Positions 16,955-24,891 of a stretch of 64,000 nt of DNA are shown piece by piece. Within the stretch, counting starts at the first letter, position 1; each line of letters starts with the position of its first letter. Origin of the DNA: Pseudomonas sp. Irchel 3E13 (GTDB lineage Bacteria; Pseudomonadota; Gammaproteobacteria; Pseudomonadales; Pseudomonadaceae); contig NZ_FYDX01000015.1 of the NCBI RefSeq assembly GCF_900187455.1, positions 62,001 through 126,000 of the forward strand, in the 5' to 3' direction. The notes under the pieces are model-generated. The model saw nothing but the letters and a program-made list of their open reading frames with translations. It did not search any database and had not been told where the DNA came from. The position numbers were made by a program, and so were the translations under genes.

Positions 16955-18643
16955 TCAGGATGCCGCGGCCAGAAGCGTGCCGGACAGGATGCCTGCCGAG
17001 ACACGGCTGACCGTGTTTGGCAAAGCGGATAGGGTCGTGGCTGCCGCTGGCCAGGCCACGGCATTGCGCGTGGCGCCAACCGGGCCGTTGCGGGTGGCGG
17101 CGGTGAGAAACACCGAGGCTTCGTCGCGCACGGCGCAGTTCAGGTCGAGGGCCGGAACCAGGCCGCTGCTGCGGACGTCCTCCAGGCCCTGCCACTGCCG
17201 TGCGCTGGTGACCTTGACGTGCTTGAGCGTGGTGCCTTGGGCGGCGAACACATGGATGAACTGGCCTTGCACCGCAGCGCCGGCGGCGAGGCAGTCGATC
17301 GCCGAGCCGTTGCTCAGGCCCAGTTGCGAAGTGACTTCGCTCCACTTGGCGTCCCAGGTATTGGCGCCGTTGCGCACGCTCAGCCAGATGCCCTTGCTGC
17401 CCGAGGCGAACACGAACAACTGACCGTTTGCCACCGCGCAGGCGACGCGGGTGCAGCCGGCGGGCAGGCCGGTCGAACTGATGGCCGAGAACGCACTCCA
17501 GGCGGCGCCAGAAGGCTGGCTGGCGAGCCAGACCTGGCTGCCGGACAACGCCGTGACGACCACTACCGCCCCGGCGAGTGTGGCGGCGATATCGGTGGGC
17601 ACGCCCATGTTGCCGCTGGCCAGCGGGATCGGTTGCAGGCTTTCCCAGTTGCCGACCACGGTGGCGGAGTTGTGGCCGATCACGCCGTTGGCCAGGGTGA
17701 AGACGTAGAGCCGGCTGGCCAGGCTGGTGGTCGCCAATGCCTGGATCGGCGCAGGCTGCACCGGTGCGGACACTGCTTTCACCGCCGACCAGGCGCCGAG
17801 CCCGTTCTGGCTGGCCAGCCAGGACAGCCCGGTGGTCTGGTGATAGGGCGCGAAGGCATTGAGCAGTTCGTTGTAGCAAACCAGGCAGAAGTCGGCGGCG
17901 GGGTCGCGCATCAGGCAGTTCTGGCTTGGCCGGTAGATGCCCTGGGCGTAATTGCCGCCGCCCTCGAAGGCGCCGACCATCCACGGTTGCCAGCCGCTGG
18001 CCGCCGGGTTGGAGGGCAGGGCGGTGTAGCCGGGGGTGAGGTACTGCGCCCACTTCAGCGTGGCGGCGGCGATGTTGGTGGTGAGGTTGGGGCTGCTGGG
18101 CTCGATGTCCGGGTATGTGCCGGGCTGGGCGGCGTACTCGACGCCGAGCCCGGCCGCCAGTTGGGCGATGGCCCGGGCCAGCAGCGCGACGTTGCCGCTG
18201 TCCAGGGTCAGGGTGCACTGGTTGCCGCCGAAACTGCCGCCGGCTACGCCGGTGTTGGCGATGACCACCGCCTGGTGCCAGGTGATCCCGGCAGCGTTCA
18301 GCGCGGCGTTCACCAGACGTGGGGACGCCGATATGCAACTGCTGGAATTGCCGTCGGCACAGGACACCGTGCCCAAGGCGTTGTTCACCGTGACCGGCGT
18401 ACCGCAACCGGTGCCCGAGCCAATGCCCGACGCCGCCGAGACGGTATCGATCATGTAGACGTTGATTGCGTCGCTCAGGCGCCAGGAGATCGGGATGATG
18501 TCGCTGAGGCCAGCGAGCAACGTGGCCACTGCCTGGTGGAAGCTGGCGAGCTGCAAGGAGGTAAAGCCATCGCCGGTGATCGCGATGATGAAGCGTTTGC
18601 CATCGTCACCGTTGTCGACGATTTTCGTGCACGACGAATCCAT
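16955..18643 (-). CDS. M64 (IgA peptidase)-like protein without HExxH, with C-terminal propeller-like domain
   Basis: The N-terminal 270 residues follow the order of motifs of M64 peptidases: FIIAITGDGFTSLQLASFHQ near residue 20, a GGSFGGNQ block near 150, and EYAAQPGTYPDIEPSSPNLT followed by KW near 185-215. The HExxH zinc site expected just before the GLxxEY segment is absent: the sequence there reads ARAIAQLAAGLGVEY. The protein is therefore probably not an active metallopeptidase. From about residue 290 come repeated Trp-containing units (WESLQPIPL, VWLASQPSGAAWSAF, IWLSVRNGANTW) like beta-propeller lectins. The ATG at 18643 is preferred over one 15 bases upstream because GAGGGTG sits eight bases before it. 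It is the first gene of the operon. Confidence 0.6.
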   Translation of the reverse strand: MDSSCTKIVDNGDDGKRFIIAITGDGFTSLQLASFHQAVATLLAGLSDIIPISWRLSDAINVYMIDTVSAASGIGSGTGCGTPVTVNNALGTVSCADGNSSSCISASPRLVNAALNAAGITWHQAVVIANTGVAGGSFGGNQCTLTLDSGNVALLARAIAQLAAGLGVEYAAQPGTYPDIEPSSPNLTTNIAAATLKWAQYLTPGYTALPSNPAASGWQPWMVGAFEGGGNYAQGIYRPSQNCLMRDPAADFCLVCYNELLNAFAPYHQTTGLSWLASQNGLGAWSAVKAVSAPVQPAPIQALATTSLASRLYVFTLANGVIGHNSATVVGNWESLQPIPLASGNMGVPTDIAATLAGAVVVVTALSGSQVWLASQPSGAAWSAFSAISSTGLPAGCTRVACAVANGQLFVFASGSKGIWLSVRNGANTWDAKWSEVTSQLGLSNGSAIDCLAAGAAVQGQFIHVFAAQGTTLKHVKVTSARQWQGLEDVRSSGLVPALDLNCAVRDEASVFLTAATRNGPVGATRNAVAWPAAATTLSALPNTVSRVSAGILSGTLLAAAS

Positions 18644-19110
18644 TCGAATCACCCTCATCCATAAGGTCGAAAATTCTTACTGGCAAACGCGAATTGTTTT
18701 ACTTCGGTGGCGGCATCCTGCTATCGCGTTTGAGCGCCCGTCAAGGCTGTTCAGAAAAATTTCATGGATACAAGATGGCCGTTTCACTGCTTTTTTTGGC
18801 TAAAAAGCCGGTGGTAGAGCGCTGGCGTGCGGATTGACGGGCTAGCACATCTGGCGTGCTTATCGCTGACCCGGATCAAAGCTTTGTGTGCATAGCAGGG
18901 CGTTTGGCGGTGAATGTTCAGTTGTCGGTGGTGGTTGGGGAGATTGAGTCGAGGCCGCCCGGTGCATGCCGACGGTTTTTCTGCGCTCTGGAGATCGAGC
19001 GCCCTGAAGCGCCACCGGCAGACGCCTATAGCCAATGCCCCAAGCTGCGGTCCTTGCACCCGCTGCCCCGGGGCTTCTAGCATGGCCGCTTTTCGCAAAG
19101 GAAACGCCGC
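18644..19110. other. Divergent intergenic region without a supported gene
   Basis: This 467-base stretch separates the minus-strand operon from the plus-strand AEC transporter and must hold both promoters. The part near 18660-18800 is AT-richer than its surroundings. On the minus strand a TTGACG hexamer occurs near 18745, but I could not pair it with a convincing -10 element. The reading frames here look like antisense shadows. No hairpin or repeat of note was seen. Confidence 0.5.
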
Positions 19111-19986
19111 ATGCTGGCTTCGCTGTTCGCCGTTCTGGCGCCGGTCTTTATCGTGGCCGGTATCGGCTTCATCTGGGCGCGCAAGGGCCATGCCTATCCC
19201 ACGGATTTCATCGCCAGCCTGGTGATGACCGTCGGCACGCCATCGCTGGTGTTGTCCACCTTGCACCGGACCCGGCTCGACCCCGCCGCCTTCACCAGCA
19301 TGGCCCTGGCCTGTGTGCTGTGCATGGTCGCCATGGCGGCGGTGGGCTATGCGGTCAGCCGTGCCTTTCGCCAGCACTGGCGGGTGCTGATGCCCGCGTT
19401 CATGTTTCCCAACACCGGCAACATGGGCTTGCCGGTGGCGCTGTACGCCTTCGGCGAGCAGGGCCTGGCCCTGGCGGTGGCGTTTTTCCTGACCCTGTCG
19501 AGCTTTCACTTCACCCTCGGTATCGCCCTGTCCGGTGGCGTCGCCTCGTTCCGCGCATTGCTGAAAAATCCGATCGTTATCAGCCTGGCGCTGGCATTGC
19601 CGGTGATCTTCTTCGATCTTGAACTGCCGCGCTGGCTGGGCAACACCGTCGACCTGCTGGGCGGCATGACCATCCCGCTGATGCTGCTGACTCTCGGCGT
19701 GTCGCTGGCCAGCATCCGTCCGCAGCACATCGGCAGCGGCATGCTGATCGGCGCCCTGCGCATCGTCATCGGTGCCGGGGTTGGCTGGGGCATCGGCGCG
19801 TTGCTCGGCCTCGATCACCTGGCCCACGCCGTGCTGGTCATGCAGTCGGCGATGCCGGTGGCGGTGTTCAACTACCTGCTGGCGGTGCGCGCCAACCGCG
19901 CGCCGGAGCAGGTGGCGAATGTGGTGATGTGCTCGACGGTGCTGTCGTTCGTATGGCTGCCGGTGGTGTTGGCGGGGTGGATGTAG
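19111..19986 (+). CDS. AEC (auxin efflux carrier) family transporter
   Basis: A 291-residue integral membrane protein with about ten hydrophobic spans split into two five-helix halves by a short polar loop around residues 150-170. The block MPAFMFPNTGNMGLPVALYA (about residues 95-115) is the conserved Asn/Gly-rich crossover of the AEC/MdcF family, and MQSAMPVAVFNYLLA is the matching motif in the second half. Members export or import small organic acids and related anions. AAAGGAAA precedes the ATG at suitable spacing. It stands alone between the two biosynthetic regions. A role in moving a product or precursor of either is possible, but nothing in the sequence shows it. Confidence 0.85.
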   Translation: MLASLFAVLAPVFIVAGIGFIWARKGHAYPTDFIASLVMTVGTPSLVLSTLHRTRLDPAAFTSMALACVLCMVAMAAVGYAVSRAFRQHWRVLMPAFMFPNTGNMGLPVALYAFGEQGLALAVAFFLTLSSFHFTLGIALSGGVASFRALLKNPIVISLALALPVIFFDLELPRWLGNTVDLLGGMTIPLMLLTLGVSLASIRPQHIGSGMLIGALRIVIGAGVGWGIGALLGLDHLAHAVLVMQSAMPVAVFNYLLAVRANRAPEQVANVVMCSTVLSFVWLPVVLAGWM

Positions 19987-20001
19987 GGCCCGCGCGGGCC
20001 C
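19986..20001. terminator. Self-complementary GC hairpin between convergent genes
   Basis: The perfect palindrome gggcccgcgcgggccc begins at the last base of the AEC transporter stop and lies nine bases from the end of the KGG-repeat gene on the other strand. No T-tract follows on either side, so intrinsic termination is plausible rather than certain. Confidence 0.45.
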
Positions 20002-20009
20002 TCAATCAC

Positions 20010-20204
20010 TCACTGACTTTTGCGCCCACCGCCATGACTGCGCTGGCCGCCGGTGCGCCCGGCCTCGGCGGCGCGCTCGCGGTCATTGGCGAAATTCCCC
20101 CCTGAATGCTTGCCGCCTTTGCGTCCGGCTTCAGCCGCTTTCTGCCGGTCGTTGGCGAAGTTGCCCGGGTTGCTGTGGCCTTGCTTGCCGTGGTTATCGG
20201 CCAT
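20010..20204 (-). CDS. KGG-repeat stress-induced protein
   Basis: A 64-residue, highly polar protein made of two repeats of the form NPGNFANDRQKAAEAGRKGG and GNFANDRERAAEAGRTGG. This matches the general-stress KGG-repeat family (Escherichia coli YciG/ConF-like). The ATG at 20204 has GAGGTG seven bases upstream. These proteins are intrinsically disordered and induced by stationary phase or osmotic stress; the biochemical role is unknown. It is monocistronic and unrelated to the flanking clusters. Confidence 0.85.
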   Translation of the reverse strand: MADNHGKQGHSNPGNFANDRQKAAEAGRKGGKHSGGNFANDRERAAEAGRTGGQRSHGGGRKSQ

Positions 20205-20451
20205 GATCTTGCACCTCATGTCGTCACACAGGACCTTCTGTGTACAGGTACGACGCGGGTGACCGCGGAGTGGCTCAAGCCGATCAGCGCCGTGCCGACC
20301 GGCTGCGTTAAACATTTCCAGGCCAATCACTTGCGGGTCAATACCCGGCCTCCCGGCGTTGAGTCCGCCAACCTGACCGCCTGGCAAAATCGACTGAACG
20401 TCTGCATCCGCGAGGCGACCTAACCCTGTACCCACACACAGGAGTCACGCC

Positions 20452-20628
20452 ATGCACGACAAACCGAGCGACGACCAAGGCCCGCATTCTTCGGAACATT
20501 CCAGTGGCAACGACGACCCGGGCTTCGACCCGGATTCCCCGGACCTCGACGATCCCCAGGTCGATCCAGCCGGCCCGGCCAAGGCACCGCTTGGCGGGCC
20601 GGGCAACCAGAGCGGCAAGCACGACTGA
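20452..20628 (+). CDS. Small acidic Asp/Pro/Gly-rich protein (58 aa)
   Basis: A 58-codon frame begins MHDKPSDDQGPHSSEHSSGN, continues DPGFDPDSPDLDDPQVDP and ends GNQSGKHD. ATG is preceded by AGGAG at eight bases (cacaggagtcacgccatg), which supports translation. The composition is acidic and disordered, with no hydrophobic core, similar to small hydrophilin-like stress proteins. It is transcribed divergently from the KGG-repeat gene, so the two may share stress-responsive promoters in the 247 bases between them. No family assigned. Confidence 0.55.
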   Translation: MHDKPSDDQGPHSSEHSSGNDDPGFDPDSPDLDDPQVDPAGPAKAPLGGPGNQSGKHD

Positions 20629-21118
20629 ACCGCCATGCGCATGGCGACAGGATTTCAGCGATTGTGAGAGCGAGCGCCGCGCAGACGGCGCTCGATCTTG
20701 AGGACGCTGTAACGCTCCAGGCATGCACCCGCTAGTCATTGCCCCAACTCCCGCAACACCCACCCTATCCTCTCTGTCAACACAGCTCTTTCTTCGCCAC
20801 GCCTGAGTTACATCAGTTTGATGTTTGGCAACGCAAGGGAGTTATGTCGGTTAGACCTGTTCGCAGGCGACGCCTCACAACAGGTTGTGGGGATTTTCGC
20901 ATCCAGAAACGTTCATATCTGCTTGTTGAGTAGGTTGCTATTGGTTGGTGTACTTACAAAAATGAAATGGTCTGGTGAGGTTGCTTCAATAATTATCAGC
21001 TAATGTCATGCACATTGGGTGGGCTTGAAAACCGGGGTAGTGCTGTTCTGAGATACCTGCATCTTTACTTAGCTGGATGCTGATTTCTCACAGGGATGTG
21101 CATAAAGGAGATTCAGAT
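20629..21118. other. AT-richer intergenic stretch without a supported gene
   Basis: From about 20780 to 21118 the base composition is visibly AT-richer than the flanking clusters, and frames of 60 or so codons here lack good ribosome sites or protein-like composition. The stretch presumably contains the promoter of the secreted-protein gene at 21119, but I could not identify a convincing -35/-10 pair. The change in composition suggests recently acquired DNA. Confidence 0.4.
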
Positions 21119-21814
21119 ATGAGGCAGGGTGGTGTACTGATCGTTATGACCTTATTGGCTCTTGGTAAACCAGGCCTTGTCATCGCCAATGACGATCCTC
21201 TGGATGCCATTGCGAACTTCGCCGAGCGCATTTGCAGCACACCAGAAGCGAAAGGGAACTCCCAGACAACCGAACTCTCTGGCGCGGCAAAGGCTGAGTT
21301 GAAAGGCTTGGTAAAAAAGGTCGTGGATCTCGGCATCGATGGCGCAGCAAAGTATGAGTCAAAGGAGTATGAAGGCGTTTTACAACAGGATCTGGCTCCT
21401 CTTATCTCAAAGAGCACAACGTGCAAGGAATCCATTTCCCAGAAACTCATAGATAAGCTGGTGACAGACGCTTCCATTACACCAGAACTCAAATCCTATC
21501 CTGTGAAGTTGAGAGGGCAGCCTGCCCAGGCTGGGACGGCTTCAGGCATTACCATGTCCATCAATATTGAGGGTGAAGAGTATGAGTTCGATAATCGCTC
21601 GGGCTCGCTTCTGGTCGATGTGGGGACGCTGACGGAAGGCACTCATGATTTCAACTTCGAAAATATAAACGGCTATTTTATGCATCCTGTTGCCGGGCCG
21701 CAGTTGCAGGCTTCCGGGTTGTCTTGTGCCGGTGCCTTTACGGTGTCCAAGAAAAAAACCTTCCAGATAATTGCTTGGGTGGATGCGACAGGGCTCAAGT
21801 GTGATCTGCGCTAA
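21119..21814 (+). CDS. Predicted secreted protein of unknown function (231 aa)
   Basis: The product starts MRQGGVLIVMTLLALGKPGL and is followed by VIA-NDDPLDAI, a plausible Sec signal peptide with cleavage near residue 23. The mature part has a charged helical N-terminal region (about 30-130) and a beta-rich C-terminal domain (about 140-231) with Cys residues at SCAG and near the C-terminus (KCDLR) that could form a disulphide. AAGGAG lies eight bases before the ATG at 21119, making this a better start than one 42 bases upstream. Codon usage and base composition are less GC-rich than the neighbours, consistent with transfer. I do not recognise the family. Confidence 0.6.
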   Translation: MRQGGVLIVMTLLALGKPGLVIANDDPLDAIANFAERICSTPEAKGNSQTTELSGAAKAELKGLVKKVVDLGIDGAAKYESKEYEGVLQQDLAPLISKSTTCKESISQKLIDKLVTDASITPELKSYPVKLRGQPAQAGTASGITMSINIEGEEYEFDNRSGSLLVDVGTLTEGTHDFNFENINGYFMHPVAGPQLQASGLSCAGAFTVSKKKTFQIIAWVDATGLKCDLR

Positions 21815-21837
21815 TTAGATACCTGATCAGAGTGCAC

Positions 21838-21963
21838 GGTGATGTGGACGCCGGTAGTCAAGGATCAATGCCAGGTCTGCAGGGCCGGTGTGGTGATGTT
21901 TCGCACTTCGCCTTCTACAACAGACCGCCGCAGTCCACCAGAATCTGGGCCGCGGCCGGGTCG
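21838..21963 (-). pseudogene. Remnants of thioesterase and acyl-AMP ligase genes
   Basis: Two fragments copy the nearby polyketide genes. Bases 21935-21963 match 23486-23514 inside the acyl-AMP ligase gene with one mismatch in 29. Bases about 21838-21900 match 22321-22385 inside the thioesterase gene with scattered mismatches and a short gap; on the minus strand the translation reads ADLALILDYRRPHHR against ADLTLLLDYRHQHPR. Order and strand are the same as in the intact genes, so this looks like a decayed second copy of the cluster's 3' end with the middle deleted. No intact frame spans it. Confidence 0.65.
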
Positions 21964-22117
21964 CAAGACGTGCTGATTGTGCCGCCCAAGGTGATGGCAG
22001 GTTTTCTTTCCGCGAGTGGGATCCGGGAAGATGGTTACTTTTCGGAGGCCGAAAGCGCATTGCTGCTTGTTCGGTTCAAGTAAAGAAACTTTTGATCGTC
22101 CAAGGTTCTTAACGGGT

Positions 22118-22870
22118 TTACGTCTTCCTCTCAGGCATCGCCTTCATTGCACACTGCAACACCCACCCCATCTCCTCCATCACCGCAAAATGCCCCCCTT
22201 CGATCATGCGCAGGCTGAAGTCCCCACTGCTGACCCGCTCCCACGCCACCAGGGATTCATACCCCACCTGCGGATCATCGATGGCGCCAAACACCCGCAC
22301 GGGAATGTCCAGCGGACGCGGATGCTGGTGCCGGTAGTCGAGGAGCAACGTCAGGTCCGCCTGCAGGATCGGCACGGCGATGTCCATCATCGCCCGGTTT
22401 TCCAGCACTTCGCGCGGGGTGCCGGAGAGGTCGCTGAGGTAGTCGCGCAGGGCCTGGTCATTGAGTTCCGGCAAGCCGGCGCACGCCGGCAGCCAGTCCG
22501 GGCTTTGCCGTGATGACACCAGCAAGGCCACCGGCCGCCGCTCGCCCTCGGCCAGCAAGCGGCGCGCGGTTTCGTAGGCGAGCAGGGCGCCGAGGCTGTG
22601 GCCGAACAGCACCAGGGGTTTGTCTGGCAGTGCGCGGCATTGCCCTGCGAACTGCTCGGCCAACGCGTCCACCGAGCGGGCGAAGGGTTCGCGCAGGCGG
22701 CGGGCGCGGCCCGGCAGTTCCACGGCGTACAGTTCGCACAGCCCGGTCGCCGGCTTTTTCCACGGGAAGAAGCTTTGCGCGCTACCGCCGGCGCAGTGAA
22801 AGCAGACCAGGCTGAGCGGCGCCGCGGCGTCGCTCAGCCATTGCACCAGCGCCGGTTCAGCCGGCTTCAT
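22118..22870 (-). CDS. Type II thioesterase (alpha/beta hydrolase)
   Basis: This 250-residue alpha/beta hydrolase is of the stand-alone thioesterase class that accompanies PKS and NRPS systems. The N-terminal strand and oxyanion region is LVCFHCAGGSAQSFFPW (about residues 21-37). The nucleophile is the Ser in FGHSLGALLAYE (about 95), the acid probably lies in VFGAIDDP (about 192), and the catalytic His is in IEGGHFAV (about 228). These enzymes clear stalled or mis-primed acyl groups from carrier proteins. Its start overlaps the acyl-AMP ligase stop by 14 bases, so it is the last gene of the long PKS operon. Confidence 0.88.
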   Translation of the reverse strand: MKPAEPALVQWLSDAAAPLSLVCFHCAGGSAQSFFPWKKPATGLCELYAVELPGRARRLREPFARSVDALAEQFAGQCRALPDKPLVLFGHSLGALLAYETARRLLAEGERRPVALLVSSRQSPDWLPACAGLPELNDQALRDYLSDLSGTPREVLENRAMMDIAVPILQADLTLLLDYRHQHPRPLDIPVRVFGAIDDPQVGYESLVAWERVSSGDFSLRMIEGGHFAVMEEMGWVLQCAMKAMPERKT

Positions 22871-24626
22871 TGAGCAGGTCCAGTTCCGCCGCGAGGTAGA
22901 GCTGGCGCATCTTGCCGCGCTGGATCTTGCCGCTGGTGGTCTTGTGGATGCTGGTGGGCTGGACGAAGACGATGCGGTTGAGGGTGATGCCGTGGTTGTC
23001 CACCACCGCGCTGCGCACCGCGGCCTTGAGCTGGCGCGGGTTGTCTTGCAGCCAGCGCTTGATCTCGCGGTTGAGTTCGATGGCGGCGACGATGGTCTGG
23101 CGCTGCTGTGCGTTGTCGTGGCTGAACACCGCGCAGCTTTGCGGGCGCGCGTCCTTCAGGGCTTCGATCACGGTGTGCTCGATGTCTTCCGGGTGCAGGT
23201 TGCGCCCTTCGCAGATGATCAGGTCCTTGAGCCGGCCGCAGATGTACACCTGGCGGTCCTGTTCCTCGACGAAACCGAGGTCGCCGGTGCGCAGCCAGGT
23301 ATGTTCGCTGCCGTCGTCGAGCCGGGCGCGGAAACCGGCCTCGGTGGCCTCGGGGTTCTGCCAGTAGCCGCTGGCGATGGCCGGGCCACGCAGCCAGATT
23401 TCACCGATGCGTCCCGCCTTGCGGCGCTGCCGCGTGGCCGGGTCGACCACCGCCACCCGCACTTCCCACGACGGCTCGCCACAACCCACCAGAACCTGGG
23501 CCGCGGCCGGGTCGGCCGGTGCGCTGAGGCGCTGTTCCAGGGCCAGGGTCAGCGGGTCGGCCAGCACCGAGCGCACCGGTCGACCGTGGGGGCCGCCGCT
23601 GACGAACAGGGTGGCCTCGGCGAGTCCGTAGCAGGGCAGGAAGGCATTGGCGGAAAAGCCGTGGGCGCCGTAGCACTCGGCGAAGCGTTGCAGGCTGGCC
23701 GGGCGGACCACGTCGGCGCCGTTGAGGGCGTGGCTCCAGTTCGACAGGTCGAGGCCCTCCAGGCGCTGGGCGTCGTAGCGTTCCACGGCGAGGTTGTAGG
23801 CGAAGTTCGGGCCGCCGGCCAGCCGCGCCTTGTAGCGGGCGATCGCCTGCAGCCAGATCAGCGGCTGCCGGACGAAGGTCGAGGGCGCCATGATCACCGT
23901 GTGGTTGCCCAGCACGATGGGCAGCAACTGGCCGAGGATCAGGCCCATGTCGTGGTGGTGCGGCTGCCAGGTGACGAAGTCGCTGGTGTGATCCAGCGCC
24001 CAGGCGTCGCGCATCATGCGCAGGTTGGCGCTGATATTGGCGTGGCTGACCATCACCCCCTTGGGCGCCGAGGTGGAGCCGGAGGTGTACTGCAGGAAGG
24101 CGATGCGCTGCGGGTCGCGGTCGTCCGGGCGCGACCATTGCACGTCGGCGTCGCAGGCGTTGGTCGGGCTGAGCATCGCCAGGTCCGCCGCGGCGCTGCC
24201 GGCGAACGCTTGGTGCAGCGCCGCGCGTTCGCTGTCGGCCACCAGCAGCAGGCGGCTGTCGCTGTCGTCGAGGATCTTCAGGCAGCGCTCGACGCGGCGC
24301 CGGGTCGGCAGGTTGACCGGCACGGCGATGCGCCCGGCCATCAGGCAAGCGAGGAAGCTGGCGATGAATTCCAGCCCCTGCGGAAAGAACAGCGCGATGC
24401 GTTCGCCCGGCTGGCTGTGCTCGCGCAACTGGCGGGCGATGGCGCTGGCGCGGCCGAGCAGTTGCCGGTAGGTCAGGCGCTGCTGTTCCTCGCCGTTGTC
24501 GTCGAGCAGGGTGAACAGCACTTTGTCCGGGTGCAGGCGCGCGCGCAGCGCCAGGCTGTCGTGGATCGCCAGGCTGCCGGTGGCCGAGGCCAGTTCCTGG
24601 GGGTTCAGGCAGGTCTTGTCAAACAT
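22857..24626 (-). CDS. Fatty-acyl-AMP ligase (FAAL)-like adenylating enzyme
   Basis: A 589-residue ANL-superfamily adenylate-forming enzyme. The phosphate-binding motif is LQYTSGSTSAPKGVMVSHAN (about residues 160-180), followed by WQPHHHDMGLI, a pattern typical of fatty-acyl-AMP ligases. LRTGDLGFVEE (about 435) and a C-terminal domain with KTTSGKIQRGKMR complete the fold. FAALs activate a carboxylic acid and transfer it to an ACP rather than CoA. The gene overlaps the ACP gene upstream by eight bases, which strongly suggests that ACP as acceptor and a starter-unit loading role. ATG is preceded by GAGGA. Confidence 0.85.
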   Translation of the reverse strand: MFDKTCLNPQELASATGSLAIHDSLALRARLHPDKVLFTLLDDNGEEQQRLTYRQLLGRASAIARQLREHSQPGERIALFFPQGLEFIASFLACLMAGRIAVPVNLPTRRRVERCLKILDDSDSRLLLVADSERAALHQAFAGSAAADLAMLSPTNACDADVQWSRPDDRDPQRIAFLQYTSGSTSAPKGVMVSHANISANLRMMRDAWALDHTSDFVTWQPHHHDMGLILGQLLPIVLGNHTVIMAPSTFVRQPLIWLQAIARYKARLAGGPNFAYNLAVERYDAQRLEGLDLSNWSHALNGADVVRPASLQRFAECYGAHGFSANAFLPCYGLAEATLFVSGGPHGRPVRSVLADPLTLALEQRLSAPADPAAAQVLVGCGEPSWEVRVAVVDPATRQRRKAGRIGEIWLRGPAIASGYWQNPEATEAGFRARLDDGSEHTWLRTGDLGFVEEQDRQVYICGRLKDLIICEGRNLHPEDIEHTVIEALKDARPQSCAVFSHDNAQQRQTIVAAIELNREIKRWLQDNPRQLKAAVRSAVVDNHGITLNRIVFVQPTSIHKTTSGKIQRGKMRQLYLAAELDLLNEAG

Positions 24627-24891
24627 GCGCGGGTTCCTCGCGGTTGGCCTGGCTGACGATCTCGGCGATGGCCGCCGCCAGTTCGCTGATGCTCGGGTGT
24701 TCGAAGACCAGGGTCGGCCACAGGCGCACGCCGAAGTGTTCTTCGAGGCTGCCGATCAGGCGGGTGCCGACCAGTGAGCCGACGCCCAGGGCGCCCAGCG
24801 GCGTGTGCAGGTCGATCTCGTCTTCCGGCAGGTCCGCTTCCTTGCAGATGAAGTCACTGATATGGGTTTGCAGGCGTTCGGTCAGGCTCAT
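24619..24891 (-). CDS. Stand-alone acyl carrier protein of the PKS cluster
   Basis: A 90-residue carrier protein with the phosphopantetheine Ser in LGVGSLVGTRLIG (about residue 39), a slightly unusual Gly-Ser in place of the usual Asp-Ser. The helix four region is VFEHPSISELAAAIAEI. The ATG at 24891 overlaps the stop of the AT-ER gene as ATGA. It lies directly before the acyl-AMP ligase, so it is the probable loading ACP. Confidence 0.88.
   Translation of the reverse strand: MSLTERLQTHISDFICKEADLPEDEIDLHTPLGALGVGSLVGTRLIGSLEEHFGVRLWPTLVFEHPSISELAAAIAEIVSQANREEPAHV

Noticed and set aside
1..18643. Phage-tail or contractile-injection interpretation of the large-gene operon
   Set aside because: No sheath, tube, baseplate, spike or AAA ATPase motif was found, and the presence of ACP/KS/SDR/hotdog genes does not fit.
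18784..19827. 347-codon minus-strand frame
   Set aside because: It is antisense to the AEC transporter, polar and repetitive, with no family features.
21832..22083. 83-codon plus-strand frame over the gene remnants
   Set aside because: Most of it is antisense to the decayed thioesterase and ligase fragments and it lacks a ribosome site. The last 35 codons look protein-like, but I cannot support a gene.
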